Assembly: GCA_016193545.1 (NCBI GenBank)
Contig: JACPSA010000063.1
Coordinates: 694-26,263 of the forward strand
Direction of reading: 5' to 3'
From: Chloroflexota bacterium
Lineage (GTDB): Bacteria > Chloroflexota > Dehalococcoidia > Dehalococcoidales > UBA2162
Length of the DNA: 25,570 nt
Shown: in pieces, positions 6,259 to 14,452 of the stretch
How the letters are laid out: each line of letters opens with the position of its first letter
Numbering within the stretch: the first letter of the stretch is position 1
Notes under the pieces: generated by a model
The model's database searches: none
Seen by the model: the letters and a program-made list of their open reading frames with translations, nothing else
Told to the model about the DNA's origin: nothing
Translations under genes and position numbers: made by a program

Positions 6259-8097
6259 CTAGAATCCTAGTGATTTCTTCAAACTCTGGTCAATCCAGAC
6301 ATATGCGCCCCAAATTAGCCTGGTGCAAGGCCCGAGGTCAACCTCGCCACGGTAATTCTTGACCCAGGGCTGCCACATGTTGTAGCCATTCGGCCCCGGC
6401 AATACTATGTCCCAGGCTTGCTCCAGTGCATAATTGTAAAATTCTTTCACCTTCGGGCCAAGCTTAGGCCGGTCAGTCACGAAGCCCTCCCTGGTATCCT
6501 TGTACACCTGAACCGCAAATTGGTCGTTAACGCGACTGTGGTTATCGATATTATCCGGCGTATATTGGTCCATGTCAAAGGGGTCAGAGCCGCCCCCATA
6601 ATATCCCACCGCTTCCTTTTGCTGAAAACCTGCAGTCATTGAGTTAAAGACACCAGTCTCCTTAACATCAATTGTCATGTCAACACCGATTTTTCTCCAG
6701 TACTCCTTAATTAGAGACAAATCGTCAACATATGTGCTCATGGTAAGCACATTTATCTTGAAGCCATCGGGATAGCCAGCCTCAGCTAGAAGTTGCTTTG
6801 CCTTGGTCGGGTTATAGGTATAGATGTCTTTGACTGCCTGGGGCCATTGCTCGGGTGAGGTGTACGACTGGAGGAATGCTTTGTAGGGCGATATTGGAAA
6901 AGCAAACATAGCGTCACCCTTGTAATAATCTTTGATTATAGAGTTGTAGTCTATAGCCATAGCTAGGGCGTGGCGGACACTCTTGTTAGACCAGGGCAGT
7001 TCCGGCTTGTCCACACGGAGAGATACCAATGTCGAAGCTCTCGGGGGCCATTTCACCCATTGGAGGTCGGGCCGCTGCTTCATCAGAAGCTCAAAATCAT
7101 CCAGATAGATATTTACCGGGGCCCCCAGCACATCGAGTTTGCCCGTCCGGAATGCGGCCATTTGCGTCGACCTGTCGCCAATAATCAGCATCTTGATGCT
7201 GTCCACATAGGGCAGTTGATTCCCCTTCCCCGAGCCGACGGGGTCTGTCTTCCACCAGCCGTTGGGACTCCTGTTCATGGTCATGCTGCTGCCGGAGAGA
7301 ACATCTGTGAGAATAAACCCACCGGTGCCGACCGCATGTTTCCAGTCACGCATCTTATTGTATTTTTCGTATACCTCCGGTGGGAACATGTAGCTGTAAG
7401 TCGAAGTAGAATATACTATTGAGCTGGTCATTCCCGGGTTGTATTTGATTTTAACCGTATATTTATCGATGGCTTCTACCGAAAGAGGTCTCTCCTCCGG
7501 TATACGTTCGTACTGCCCGAAACTCTCAGGGTCGAAGTACATGGCGTTAATGGAATATACCACATCAGCAGCCGTCAATTCCCGGCCGTTGACCAGTCGG
7601 CTCGCCTCGTTCTTCGGGTCGAGAGAGTAACGAATCCCTTTTCTGAGGTGGTAGATGAGGGTGTTATCACCGGGAAGTTCCCAACTCTCCGCCAGCATAG
7701 GGGTGCCGAGGTCGAGCCCCCAGGTCCAGTTGAGAAAGTCGGTCTCATTCGTGCCGGCCGGTCCCTTCGCCCAGTCTCCGGCCCATAATCCATCATTGGT
7801 AAAATGCAGGGTGTAAAGGCTGCTGGTGATTGTTCCGCTCGCCGTGGGCGAAAAACCCCGCTGGTTCGATGGAATAGCGACAGTGAGTGTACCACCATAC
7901 TTCGGCTTTTCCACGGCTGGTGCCAATGGAGTGGTCGGTGTGCTTGGAGTGGTTGGTGTGCTTGGTGTAGTTGGTGCTGTCGGTGCTGCTGGCGCCGTGG
8001 GTGCTTTTGGCGTTGTCGGCGCTGGAGCGCAGGATGCCAGCACCAGGGATAACACCACCAAAGAACTGAGCAACAACCAGACGATTCTCCTTTTCAT
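6259..8097 (-). CDS. Extracellular solute-binding lipoprotein, family 5 (Dpp/Opp-type)
   Basis: A 612-aa ABC-importer substrate-binding protein of the SBP_bac_5 family, which captures peptides, nickel, sugars or other solutes outside the cell. Residues 1-23 form a lipoprotein signal ending in the lipobox LASC, with the lipidated cysteine at 23. A Thr/Pro/Ala-rich linker follows to about residue 62, then the mature domain begins near KPKYGGTLTV. Family segments include LAESWELP, LRKGIRYSL and NPTKAKQLLAEAGYPDGF. The end is WIDQSLKKSLGF, nearly shared with the paralog at 8463-10358. A GGAGGGG site precedes the ATG. No permease or ATPase gene is adjacent, so it either works with a distant transporter or is an orphan receptor. 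Ligand unknown. Confidence 0.93.
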   Translation of the reverse strand: MKRRIVWLLLSSLVVLSLVLASCAPAPTTPKAPTAPAAPTAPTTPSTPTTPSTPTTPLAPAVEKPKYGGTLTVAIPSNQRGFSPTASGTITSSLYTLHFTNDGLWAGDWAKGPAGTNETDFLNWTWGLDLGTPMLAESWELPGDNTLIYHLRKGIRYSLDPKNEASRLVNGRELTAADVVYSINAMYFDPESFGQYERIPEERPLSVEAIDKYTVKIKYNPGMTSSIVYSTSTYSYMFPPEVYEKYNKMRDWKHAVGTGGFILTDVLSGSSMTMNRSPNGWWKTDPVGSGKGNQLPYVDSIKMLIIGDRSTQMAAFRTGKLDVLGAPVNIYLDDFELLMKQRPDLQWVKWPPRASTLVSLRVDKPELPWSNKSVRHALAMAIDYNSIIKDYYKGDAMFAFPISPYKAFLQSYTSPEQWPQAVKDIYTYNPTKAKQLLAEAGYPDGFKINVLTMSTYVDDLSLIKEYWRKIGVDMTIDVKETGVFNSMTAGFQQKEAVGYYGGGSDPFDMDQYTPDNIDNHSRVNDQFAVQVYKDTREGFVTDRPKLGPKVKEFYNYALEQAWDIVLPGPNGYNMWQPWVKNYRGEVDLGPCTRLIWGAYVWIDQSLKKSLGF

Positions 8098-8195
8098 TTT
8101 CCCCTCCTTTCGATTGAGATTTTGGTTTAGTTTGCGGTTATCTCGGTTGTCTCATCATGGTTTGTATCTCCCGTGGATTGCCACTGCTTTAAACT

Positions 8196-8250
8196 AAAAA
8201 GGCACCAGCCACCGCTATCTCCTGTATCATTAGCGGTTTCGGTGCTTTTT
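8196..8250 (-). promoter_or_regulatory. Terminator-like hairpin in the leader of substrate-binding protein 1
   Basis: Read on the minus strand, AAAAAGCACC (from 8250) pairs with GGTGCCTTTTT, and inside it ACCGCTA pairs with TAGCGGT around a 13-nt loop. The stem is followed by five T. It lies between the predicted promoter (8309-8337) and the gene start (8097), so it could terminate the transcript early as an attenuator. It could equally be a stable 5' leader structure. I cannot match it to a known riboswitch class. Confidence 0.5.
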
Positions 8251-8308
8251 CATCGCAACTCCTAGCCCTTCTAAGCCAGGCCAACTGGAGGTCATTTCAT
8301 ATGGCTGT

Positions 8309-8337
8309 AGTTAAGCACACATCTACCTGTTTGTCAA
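8309..8337 (-). promoter_or_regulatory. Promoter of substrate-binding protein 1
   Basis: Minus strand TTGACA (complement of 8332-8337), 17-bp spacer, TTAACT (complement of 8309-8314). The -35 is perfect and the -10 weaker. The predicted start near 8302 gives an unusually long leader of about 205 nt that contains the hairpin at 8196-8250. The stretch 8098-8401 otherwise holds no gene. Confidence 0.55.
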
Positions 8338-8401
8338 ACGGTAACTGAGGCTTCGAGTTGAGTTTAACCTCGCCTTGTTTTTGCTCTCCGGTGAAACAAG
8401 C

Positions 8402-8436
8402 AAAATAGTGGGGAGGTTCAACCTCCCCACTATTTT
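8402..8436 (-). terminator. Intrinsic terminator after substrate-binding protein 2
   Basis: A perfect 15-bp stem (8402-8416 with 8422-8436) with a 5-nt loop, flanked by A4 and T4, so it can act on either strand. It lies 26 nt after the stop at 8463 and separates the two binding-protein genes into distinct transcription units. Confidence 0.92.
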
Positions 8437-8462
8437 AGCGTGTCTGGTTACGGTGCTGTGCC

Positions 8463-10358
8463 TTAATATCCCATTGATTTCTTGAGTGTCTGGTCAATCC
8501 AGATGAACTCAACTGCGCGGAATCTACCCGAAGGACCGATGTCAAGCTCACCGGCGTAATTCTTCACCCACGGCTGCCACAAAGAGTATTCATAGGGCTG
8601 GGGTAACCGTATTTCAAAAGCCAGCTTTTGAACGTATTGGAAGCTTTCCTTCATCATTGGCCAGAGCTTGGATTCATTGAACAGGTAGTCCTCCCTGGTC
8701 TTGTAATAGACACCAAAAATGTAGTCGTCTTTAAGGCGGGCGATGTTATCGTCTTCGGTTGGATGATAGGGGTGATAGGCGTAGGGGGTGGTACTACCCC
8801 TGCCCTCTCCGGCTACTGCCTCTTTCTGCTGCTTGCCAGCGATTATTGAGTCGTAGACACCCCGTTCCTTAACATCAATCTTCATGGTGACGCCGATTTT
8901 CTTCCAGTAATCGGCAATTAGCGATAACGCATCAACATGGATATTTTGGGCCACTACTTCGATGTTGAAGCCGTTAGGATAGCCAGCCTCAGCCAGCATC
9001 TTCTTAGCTTTGTCCGGCTGATAGGTGTACAAATCCCGGATTTCGGCAGGTAGTTCCTCGAAGGGCGTGTACATCTCCCAGAATTGACGGAAAGGTGCTA
9101 TCGGGGTGGGCATTATCGCTTCGCCTTTGAAGAAGTCCTTGATGATACCCTCGTAGTTGATAGCCATGTGCAGCGCCTGGCGCACCTTGAGTCCCTTCTC
9201 GTTTTGGGCCCAGGGCAGTTCCGGCTTGTCCAGTCTTAAAGTTATCTGACCGAACCCCCCAGGGACCTTGACCCACATCAAATCGGGGCGGCTCTGCAGC
9301 AGCGTTCGGGCCTCTTCCGCTTTAAGACGCTCCGTTCTATCTACTAGCATGTCCACCTTACCAGTGCGTAAGGCGGCTTGAAATGTTGACCTGTCAGGAA
9401 TAAGCAGGAACTTGGCGCCGTCCACATAGGGTAGTTGATTGCCCTTGCCCGGGCCGACGGGGTCGGTCCAGTAGGAGTTAGGGTTGCGGACGAAGGTCAA
9501 TACACTCCCTGGAACGACATCTTTCAGGATAAAAGGTCCTGAGCCAACGGAAGCCTTCCAGTCGCGCATCTTATTGTATTTCTCGTAGACATCGGGCGGG
9601 AAGTTAGGAGCAAAAGTAGAGGCATAATACATGATGGCGCTGGCATTACCCGGCGCAAACTTGTATTTGACCGTGTATTTATCGAGCGCCGTTATTTCCA
9701 GCCCCTGGCGCTCTTCGGGAGTGACTCTACCCTTCATGAACTGACCTTCAGGGTCTAAATGCCAGATGGTTTGGGCGCGGGCCACATCCTGGGCAGTCAC
9801 CTCCCGGCCGCCGACCATCCGGCTCGCCTCGCTATCGGGGTTAAGTCCGTAACGAATCCCTTTGCGGAGATGGAAGATAATGGTCGTGGCGTCCGGCAAT
9901 TCCCAGCTTTCAGCTAAATAGCCGGTGGCGGTTTCCACCCCCCAGGTGAAGTCGAGGAAATCGGCCTGATTGGTGCCGGCTGGCCCCTTGGCCCAATCTC
10001 CACTCCATAAAGCACGATTGACAAGATGGAGCGTGACCCGAGAGCTGGAACTGGCCAAAACAGGAGCAGTGTCCAGAACAGCCGAAGCGCTGGTGGCGAC
10101 GGTAACTATGCCCCCGTATTTGGGCTTTTCCGTCTTTGGTTCCAATAGTCCCGGCTTATAGGCTATTGGCGGCTCTATAACCTTAGTCACCTGGGGTGTT
10201 GGTGCTGTGGGTGTTGTTGGCGCTGTCGGTGTCGTGGGCGCCGTTGGTGTTGTTGGCGTCGTCGGCGTGGTTGGTGTCGGCGCTGGAGCGCAGGCTGCCA
10301 GCACCATGGATAGGACTACCAAGCAACTGAGCAATAGCCAAACGATTTTTCTTCGCAT
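8463..10358 (-). CDS. Extracellular solute-binding lipoprotein, family 5, second paralog
   Basis: A substrate-binding lipoprotein of the SBP_bac_5 family, paralogous to the gene at 6259-8097. I place the start at the ATG at 10358 (631 aa, MRRKIVWLLL), because GGAGG lies 8 nt upstream; the ATG at 10373 overlaps that ribosome site. The signal peptide ends in the lipobox LAAC, then a TPTTPT/TAPT repeat linker follows. Shared segments with the paralog include AGTNQADFLDFTWG, LAESWELP, GKGNQLPYVD and the end WIDQTLKKSMGY. It has its own terminator and a structured upstream region. Ligand unknown; no membrane components nearby. Confidence 0.93.
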   Translation of the reverse strand: MRRKIVWLLLSCLVVLSMVLAACAPAPTPTTPTTPTTPTAPTTPTAPTTPTAPTPQVTKVIEPPIAYKPGLLEPKTEKPKYGGIVTVATSASAVLDTAPVLASSSSRVTLHLVNRALWSGDWAKGPAGTNQADFLDFTWGVETATGYLAESWELPDATTIIFHLRKGIRYGLNPDSEASRMVGGREVTAQDVARAQTIWHLDPEGQFMKGRVTPEERQGLEITALDKYTVKYKFAPGNASAIMYYASTFAPNFPPDVYEKYNKMRDWKASVGSGPFILKDVVPGSVLTFVRNPNSYWTDPVGPGKGNQLPYVDGAKFLLIPDRSTFQAALRTGKVDMLVDRTERLKAEEARTLLQSRPDLMWVKVPGGFGQITLRLDKPELPWAQNEKGLKVRQALHMAINYEGIIKDFFKGEAIMPTPIAPFRQFWEMYTPFEELPAEIRDLYTYQPDKAKKMLAEAGYPNGFNIEVVAQNIHVDALSLIADYWKKIGVTMKIDVKERGVYDSIIAGKQQKEAVAGEGRGSTTPYAYHPYHPTEDDNIARLKDDYIFGVYYKTREDYLFNESKLWPMMKESFQYVQKLAFEIRLPQPYEYSLWQPWVKNYAGELDIGPSGRFRAVEFIWIDQTLKKSMGY

Positions 10359-10432
10359 TCTATTGTCCTCCATTTAAATATCTTCCCCCTTTACAATATT
10401 TTAGCTATGCTGAATGAAATTTATAGGTGGGC

Positions 10433-10489
10433 TGTTTCTTTGGGCTGATTACCTCATGGTTCCGTTTGCAGAGTAATCTGGTTACCTAT
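10433..10489 (-). promoter_or_regulatory. Candidate structured 5' leader of substrate-binding protein 2
   Basis: Two nested stems are visible. An outer stem pairs ataggt (10433-10438) with acctat (10484-10489). An inner stem pairs gattac (10447-10452) with gtaatc (10473-10478), extended on the loop side with one bulge. The string gggctg is also repeated directly at 10439-10447. It lies 75-130 nt ahead of the minus-strand start at 10358. The pairing is AT-rich and short, so this is a candidate only. Confidence 0.35.
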
Positions 10490-10632
10490 TTTTATTATCC
10501 CCTTTTGAGAATAAACAGACTATAGACTATGAGGTAAATTGTGCATAATACTCCTAATCTTCACTCTACAAAATTTGACCGACAAATGTCAAGTAGACGG
10601 GTTTGGTCTTGTTTAACTACATATTTATGGCA

Positions 10633-10661
10633 TTGACAAAGCCCTGGCACAGGAATATACT
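10633..10661 (+). promoter_or_regulatory. Promoter of the patatin-like gene
   Basis: TTGACA (10633-10638), 17-bp spacer, TATACT (10656-10661), a near-perfect sigma70 promoter. The predicted start near 10668 gives a leader of about 134 nt. The gene's ribosome site is AAGGAGG at 10791-10797. Confidence 0.7.
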
Positions 10662-10801
10662 CAATTCCCAACATTTGTATAAGGTTCAAACAGTGTCCGA
10701 GTCGGGTTCGGCAGGATAGAGAGATAATAAAGCGCGCGATAACTGTCGGTAATAACGGTAATATTAAGATGGTAATCAGTCTTTTTCTTTAAGGAGGGCT
10801 T

Positions 10802-12109
10802 ATGTCGGGTATAAGCCAGATGATATTGAGAATATTTGTGGTGGTATTACACATTATACTGGCAGGTATTGCCGTCCTGCTGGCTATGGTTTGGGGAGCT
10901 ATTTACTGGCTTATCTGGCTTGTAGCCCTGCCCTTCAAGGGTCATCAAGAACCATCCAAACTACCAGACGCCGGTGACCTATCTGCGGGGATATCAATTG
11001 AATCGCTGCTTGGTTCCAGTGCTCCAAAGAGTATAGACGCTGTCTTTGAGGGAGGGGGTGTCAAGGCTCTGGCACAGGTTGGAGCAGCACGAGCTGTCGA
11101 ACAGCTTCAGTTGAGCTGGAAGCTGCTGGGCGGAACATCGGGTGGAGCCATCGTAGCTTCCCTATTGGCGTCAGGGAAAGGCTCTTCCGAAATATGGAAA
11201 TTGCTGACGGAGGTTGGACTTCACCGCTTTGTAGATGTCTGGTATCTGCCGCCGGTGCCCTTTCTCCAGAAACGCCTCTATTTTTATCTGCCACTGCTGG
11301 CCCACCTGATGTTTACTAAAGGCATGGTAGCGGGGCGTGTATTCCTGAAGACGATGAGAGAAATCCTGCAAAAAGATGAGCAAGAGCTTCGGTTCAGGGG
11401 GTTTCTGAATGTTGAAAGGGAGAAGGACCCTGATAGACCGCGTCACCGTTTGAAGATGGTCGCGACTGATATCTCTCGAGGGACTCCAATCGTGTTACCT
11501 GATGACCTGTCAGTCTATTGGGAAGCATGGGAGCAGGCCAGGAAGCTATCAGGGAAGGCCGTTGACCGGCTAACACCGGAGGATGCGCAGGACTGGTGGT
11601 CGGTAGCGGAAGCTGTGCGTATGAGTATGTCCATCCCATTCTTCTTTAAGCCCGTCTCGCTACATCTGAATGTGAGCAAAGATGGTAAGACGGTACAGAA
11701 GAATAATATGGGGCAAAAGGGACAGCAAGTACTGATTGTTGATGGCGGCGTGTCGAGTAATTTCCCTATCTGGCTGTTCGATCGCCTCGATAAGACGCCC
11801 CGCTGGCCTACCTTTGGTTTTCTGCTGGATGAGAGCAAGGGCACCCCGACTCGACGGCCACGTGTTGCTCGTTTCCTGACCGATTTAGCAATATCGGTTG
11901 TCGGCACCGGCATGGGCGCCATGGACAAGCGTCTGAGTGAGCATGACCAGTACCGGACGGCACGGCTGCGGACCTTACAGGTCAGGACTACTCAGTTTGG
12001 CCTTAGCCCGGCAGCGCAGAGAGAACTGGTCGAGTCTGGCTTTGACGATGCCGTCGACTTCCTCAAACGTTTCAATTGGATTCAATATCTCAATCGGTTC
12101 CGCCGCTAA
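10802..12109 (+). CDS. Membrane-anchored patatin-like phospholipase
   Basis: A 435-aa patatin-family lipid acyl hydrolase. Residues 7-45 form one or two hydrophobic membrane segments, so the enzyme is probably tethered to the cytoplasmic membrane. The catalytic domain starts near residue 79 with the oxyanion-hole motif EGGGVKALAQVG. The nucleophile elbow GTSGG follows at 111-115, with Ser113 as the predicted nucleophile. The dyad aspartate is D314 in VDGGVSSNFP. All expected catalytic elements are therefore present. The ATG follows a strong AAGGAGG site and its own promoter. It converges on the tRNA gene, ending 17 nt from that gene's CCA end. The physiological lipid substrate cannot be read from the sequence. 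Confidence 0.92.
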   Translation: MSGISQMILRIFVVVLHIILAGIAVLLAMVWGAIYWLIWLVALPFKGHQEPSKLPDAGDLSAGISIESLLGSSAPKSIDAVFEGGGVKALAQVGAARAVEQLQLSWKLLGGTSGGAIVASLLASGKGSSEIWKLLTEVGLHRFVDVWYLPPVPFLQKRLYFYLPLLAHLMFTKGMVAGRVFLKTMREILQKDEQELRFRGFLNVEREKDPDRPRHRLKMVATDISRGTPIVLPDDLSVYWEAWEQARKLSGKAVDRLTPEDAQDWWSVAEAVRMSMSIPFFFKPVSLHLNVSKDGKTVQKNNMGQKGQQVLIVDGGVSSNFPIWLFDRLDKTPRWPTFGFLLDESKGTPTRRPRVARFLTDLAISVVGTGMGAMDKRLSEHDQYRTARLRTLQVRTTQFGLSPAAQRELVESGFDDAVDFLKRFNWIQYLNRFRR

Positions 12110-12126
12110 CGTTGATTTGATTGCTC

Positions 12127-12201
12127 TGGAGCGGGTGATGGGATTCGAACCCACGACGTCTTGCTTGGGAAGCAAGCACTCTACCGCTGAGTTACACCCG
12201 C
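12127..12201 (-). tRNA. tRNA-Gly (anticodon CCC)
   Basis: On the minus strand a full cloverleaf is readable. The acceptor stem is GCGGGTG paired with CACCCGC; the D stem is ACTC/GAGT; the anticodon stem is CTTGC/GCAAG with loop TTCCCAA, giving anticodon CCC. The T arm is GTGGG-TTCGAAT-CCCAT. The discriminator T is followed by an encoded CCA (complement of 12127-12129). It reads the glycine codon GGG. Confidence 0.96.
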
Positions 12202-12217
12202 CCAAATCGTATCTATT

Positions 12218-12771
12218 CTAGTCCAAAAAATGACGCCTGTAAAGGCAGAGTACTAGAAAAGAGACTGAGTGGTTGTCAGGGTGTAAGACTCTTGAAGACG
12301 GGATAATGTTCTTGTTGGCGTTGATATTGATGGTGACTGTGGTGACATTGCCCGAAGCATCACCTTCCCAGTGGTCGAAGCGATAGCCTGAGGCCGGGGT
12401 GGCTGTGATGGTAACTTGAGTATTCCTGGTATATTCACCGATGGACTGAGGGGCAGGGGTCACTGATACCGAGCCGGTGCTAAAGCTGACGCTGGTGCTG
12501 GTCACTTTCTGACCGTTAATGGAAAGGGTTATGGCCGGAGCCCTTAATAAGAAGAAACCCGTAGAGGCGAGCGCCACCACCATAAGGATGATAAGCAGCC
12601 ACCATTTTTTGTGAAGGAAATAGAGCCGTACTATTGTGTAGATAGCGCTTAAAGCCACCAGAGTTATGATACCCAATAAAACATCGCGCAGCTGGAAAAA
12701 ATATAGGAAACAAGCCCCATGATTAATGGGATCCAGAAATACGCGAATACTTCTTGAAGAAATTTCTTCAT
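12218..12771 (-). pseudogene. Membrane protein with InlB-type repeat, frameshifted
   Basis: Two overlapping frames make one sensible protein. The ATG at 12771 begins MKKFLQEVFAYFWIPLIMGL and stops at 12664. After a T6 run near 12695 the neighbouring frame continues FFQLRDVLLGIITLVALSAI, then a second hydrophobic segment (WWLLIILMVVALASTGFFLL) and an extracytoplasmic domain. That domain holds a divergent InlB B-repeat-like stretch (NTQVTITATPASGYRFDHWE). One extra T in the run would fuse the frames. The repeat breaks off after NANKNI, where family members usually continue with another strand, so the 3' end may also be truncated. It could be a decaying surface protein, a sequencing error in a homopolymer, or slippage. 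Its stop lies 16 nt from the tRNA. Confidence 0.6.
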
Positions 12772-12944
12772 TATTCCATACCTAAAATCATGGGGACTTC
12801 CTGCACCTTGGTGTGCTCTTATTCATTATCCAAATCCAAGATTATATTCTAGACACACCCTCATACTTTGTAAAGCTACTCTTTCCAGGAGGGCAGGGAA
12901 CTCTGGGAATCCGGTCAGCATTTAACAAGGAGTCAGATTGGTAA

Positions 12945-14246
12945 TTACATGCTTGACGGCGGGGAGTTGTCTACCCGGGTCGGATGAGTGGGCGGGCGCA
13001 ATACTGCAAATACTACAACAGCGAGCACAAGTATCACCAGCATAATCCAGATTGTCGTCTCATAGCTCTGAGTAGTATCAAACAAGAAACCAGCTACTAC
13101 GGGCATCACCGCTCCCGCGACGCCGGTGAATGCTGTCATTGCTCCTCTGATGGAAGCAAAACGTCGGCGTCCGTAAAAATCGGCTATCAGGCTCCAACTT
13201 ATCGGACCGATGGATTCTGGAAAAGTGAGAAGCACGACGAATGCCCAGAGCTGCCAGCCCGGCTTAGCATATAACAGCAGGAATAGTGCCAGGGCACCTA
13301 TGGCGCAACTCGCTGCGATGATGTAGGACCTGGGTATACGGTCGCCTGCCCATCCAAGGAAGAAGCGTAAGGGTACGGTCAGTAATGCTATCGCTCCCAG
13401 CAACATCGCTCCCTCGGCCTCGGTGATGCCTTTCCAGACCATGATGGGAACGAAATGAGCAGTAATACCAATAAAAGCGGCTAGACGCAGGCATATTGCC
13501 AGGGTTAGTACCCAGAAGGTTGGAGTATGTAATGCCTCGCTAAGCGTGAAGTCCACCTGAGTGGGTGCCGGGGTCTGCTTCTGCTCCGTGTTCGCACTAA
13601 TCCGGTCACTATCACCATCAGGTAATAATCCCATGCTCTCCGGCGAACGCCGGAAAACGAACGAGCACGGAATGATTACGCCCAGGACGACCAGTCCCGC
13701 TAAAAAGGCTGCGGTCTGCCATCCAAAATTTCTGATAGCCAGGGAAAGCAGGGGTGGTACGATAGCACCACCAAGACCGAAGAAAGCACTGAGCATGCCT
13801 ATAGCTAGTCCCCGTTTGCGCACAAACCAGGAATTGGCTGCGGCCATTGGTGCGTGCATAACGCCGGCATTGAAGCCGAGGGAGATGATTCCCATGTATA
13901 CCACAAGGAAAGTAACAAAGGAATTGACTCTGGCAAGGAGAAGATAGCCTATACCCATCATTACACCGGCGACGAATAGTACCCTCCGTGGTCCCAATCG
14001 GTCGATGAGGTAGCCGGCAATAGGTCCCTCTATAGCACCCTCAGAACGTGAAAGGGAAAAGACTAAAGAAGTAGAGGTGCGGTTTAGCTCCAGGCTCTGG
14101 CTGATAGGAAGAAAAAACACAGAAAAACCATAGTTGATTAAGCCACCCCCAATAGCGCCAACAATAGAACTGGCAGCCAGGATGCGCCATCCGTAGTAAG
14201 CCTGCCTGGCACGATTCAGAATTGTCAATGGCACAATCTCCGTCAT
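12945..14246 (-). CDS. MFS transporter (monocarboxylate/OFA-like)
   Basis: A 433-aa major facilitator with about 12 hydrophobic segments. Between the second and third segments is motif A (GYLIDRLGPRRV, residues 79-90). A hydrophilic central loop lies near residues 205-230, and a second motif-A-like GWAGDRIPRSY appears in the C-terminal half. The overall pattern (YYGWRIL at the start, FGLGGAIVPPLL, FW.L....L) resembles the MCT/oxalate-formate-antiporter group, which carries organic anions, but the substrate is uncertain. The ATG at 14246 has no clear ribosome site; a GGAG just inside the frame could instead serve a TTG about six codons downstream. It is divergent from the flavin oxidoreductase. 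The terminal residues are polar and cytoplasmic. Confidence 0.88.
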   Translation of the reverse strand: MTEIVPLTILNRARQAYYGWRILAASSIVGAIGGGLINYGFSVFFLPISQSLELNRTSTSLVFSLSRSEGAIEGPIAGYLIDRLGPRRVLFVAGVMMGIGYLLLARVNSFVTFLVVYMGIISLGFNAGVMHAPMAAANSWFVRKRGLAIGMLSAFFGLGGAIVPPLLSLAIRNFGWQTAAFLAGLVVLGVIIPCSFVFRRSPESMGLLPDGDSDRISANTEQKQTPAPTQVDFTLSEALHTPTFWVLTLAICLRLAAFIGITAHFVPIMVWKGITEAEGAMLLGAIALLTVPLRFFLGWAGDRIPRSYIIAASCAIGALALFLLLYAKPGWQLWAFVVLLTFPESIGPISWSLIADFYGRRRFASIRGAMTAFTGVAGAVMPVVAGFLFDTTQSYETTIWIMLVILVLAVVVFAVLRPPTHPTRVDNSPPSSM

Positions 14247-14345
14247 CTATAGAGATTAGTTTAGCAGCTAAAAGCATTCAGGCAAGTGTTGACCGAGGCT
14301 TGACGGGTCAGCGCTACCTGTAATTCTGACAGTATAGCATAGAGG

Positions 14346-14374
14346 TTGACCTGCCAGTAACCCGGTGATACAAT
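14346..14374 (+). promoter_or_regulatory. Promoter of the flavin oxidoreductase gene
   Basis: TTGACC (14346-14351), 17-bp spacer, TACAAT (14369-14374). Predicted start near 14381, about 72 nt ahead of the ATG, with GGGAGGA as ribosome site. On the other strand TGcTATACT (complement of 14331-14339) could be an extended -10 for the MFS gene, so the two promoters may overlap. Confidence 0.6.
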
Positions 14375-14452
14375 GCGCCTCATAACGGGGACGGTCTAGG
14401 GGTGTCTTCGTGGACAGCATAATGTGAGAATACCAGTTGGGAGGACAGAAGT

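Larger units (their letters stand above)
10374..10790. other. Long divergent intergenic region between binding protein 2 and the patatin gene
   Basis: About 430 bp without a convincing gene, AT-richer than its surroundings. On the left it holds a nested inverted repeat (10433-10489), a candidate leader structure of the minus-strand gene. On the right it holds the plus-strand promoter of the patatin gene (10633-10661). The palindromic string gacatttgtcggtc near 10581-10597 could be an operator, but this is weak. Confidence 0.5.

Noticed and set aside
7826..8197. Plus-strand frame rich in Val/Gly repeats
   Set aside because: It is the antisense of the Thr/Pro linker of binding protein 1; repetitive codons on one strand produce it.
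8196..8250. A named riboswitch class (SAM, cobalamin, TPP, molybdenum cofactor) in the leader
   Set aside because: None of the conserved core strings of these classes could be found by eye; only a generic hairpin is supported.
12516..12713. Separate minus-strand frame of 65 codons in the frameshifted membrane protein
   Set aside because: Third frame with no hydrophobic pattern consistent with the neighbours; the other two frames make the sensible protein.
12127..12771. tRNA-linked integrated element
   Set aside because: No integrase, and no repeat of the tRNA 3' end was found in the neighbourhood.
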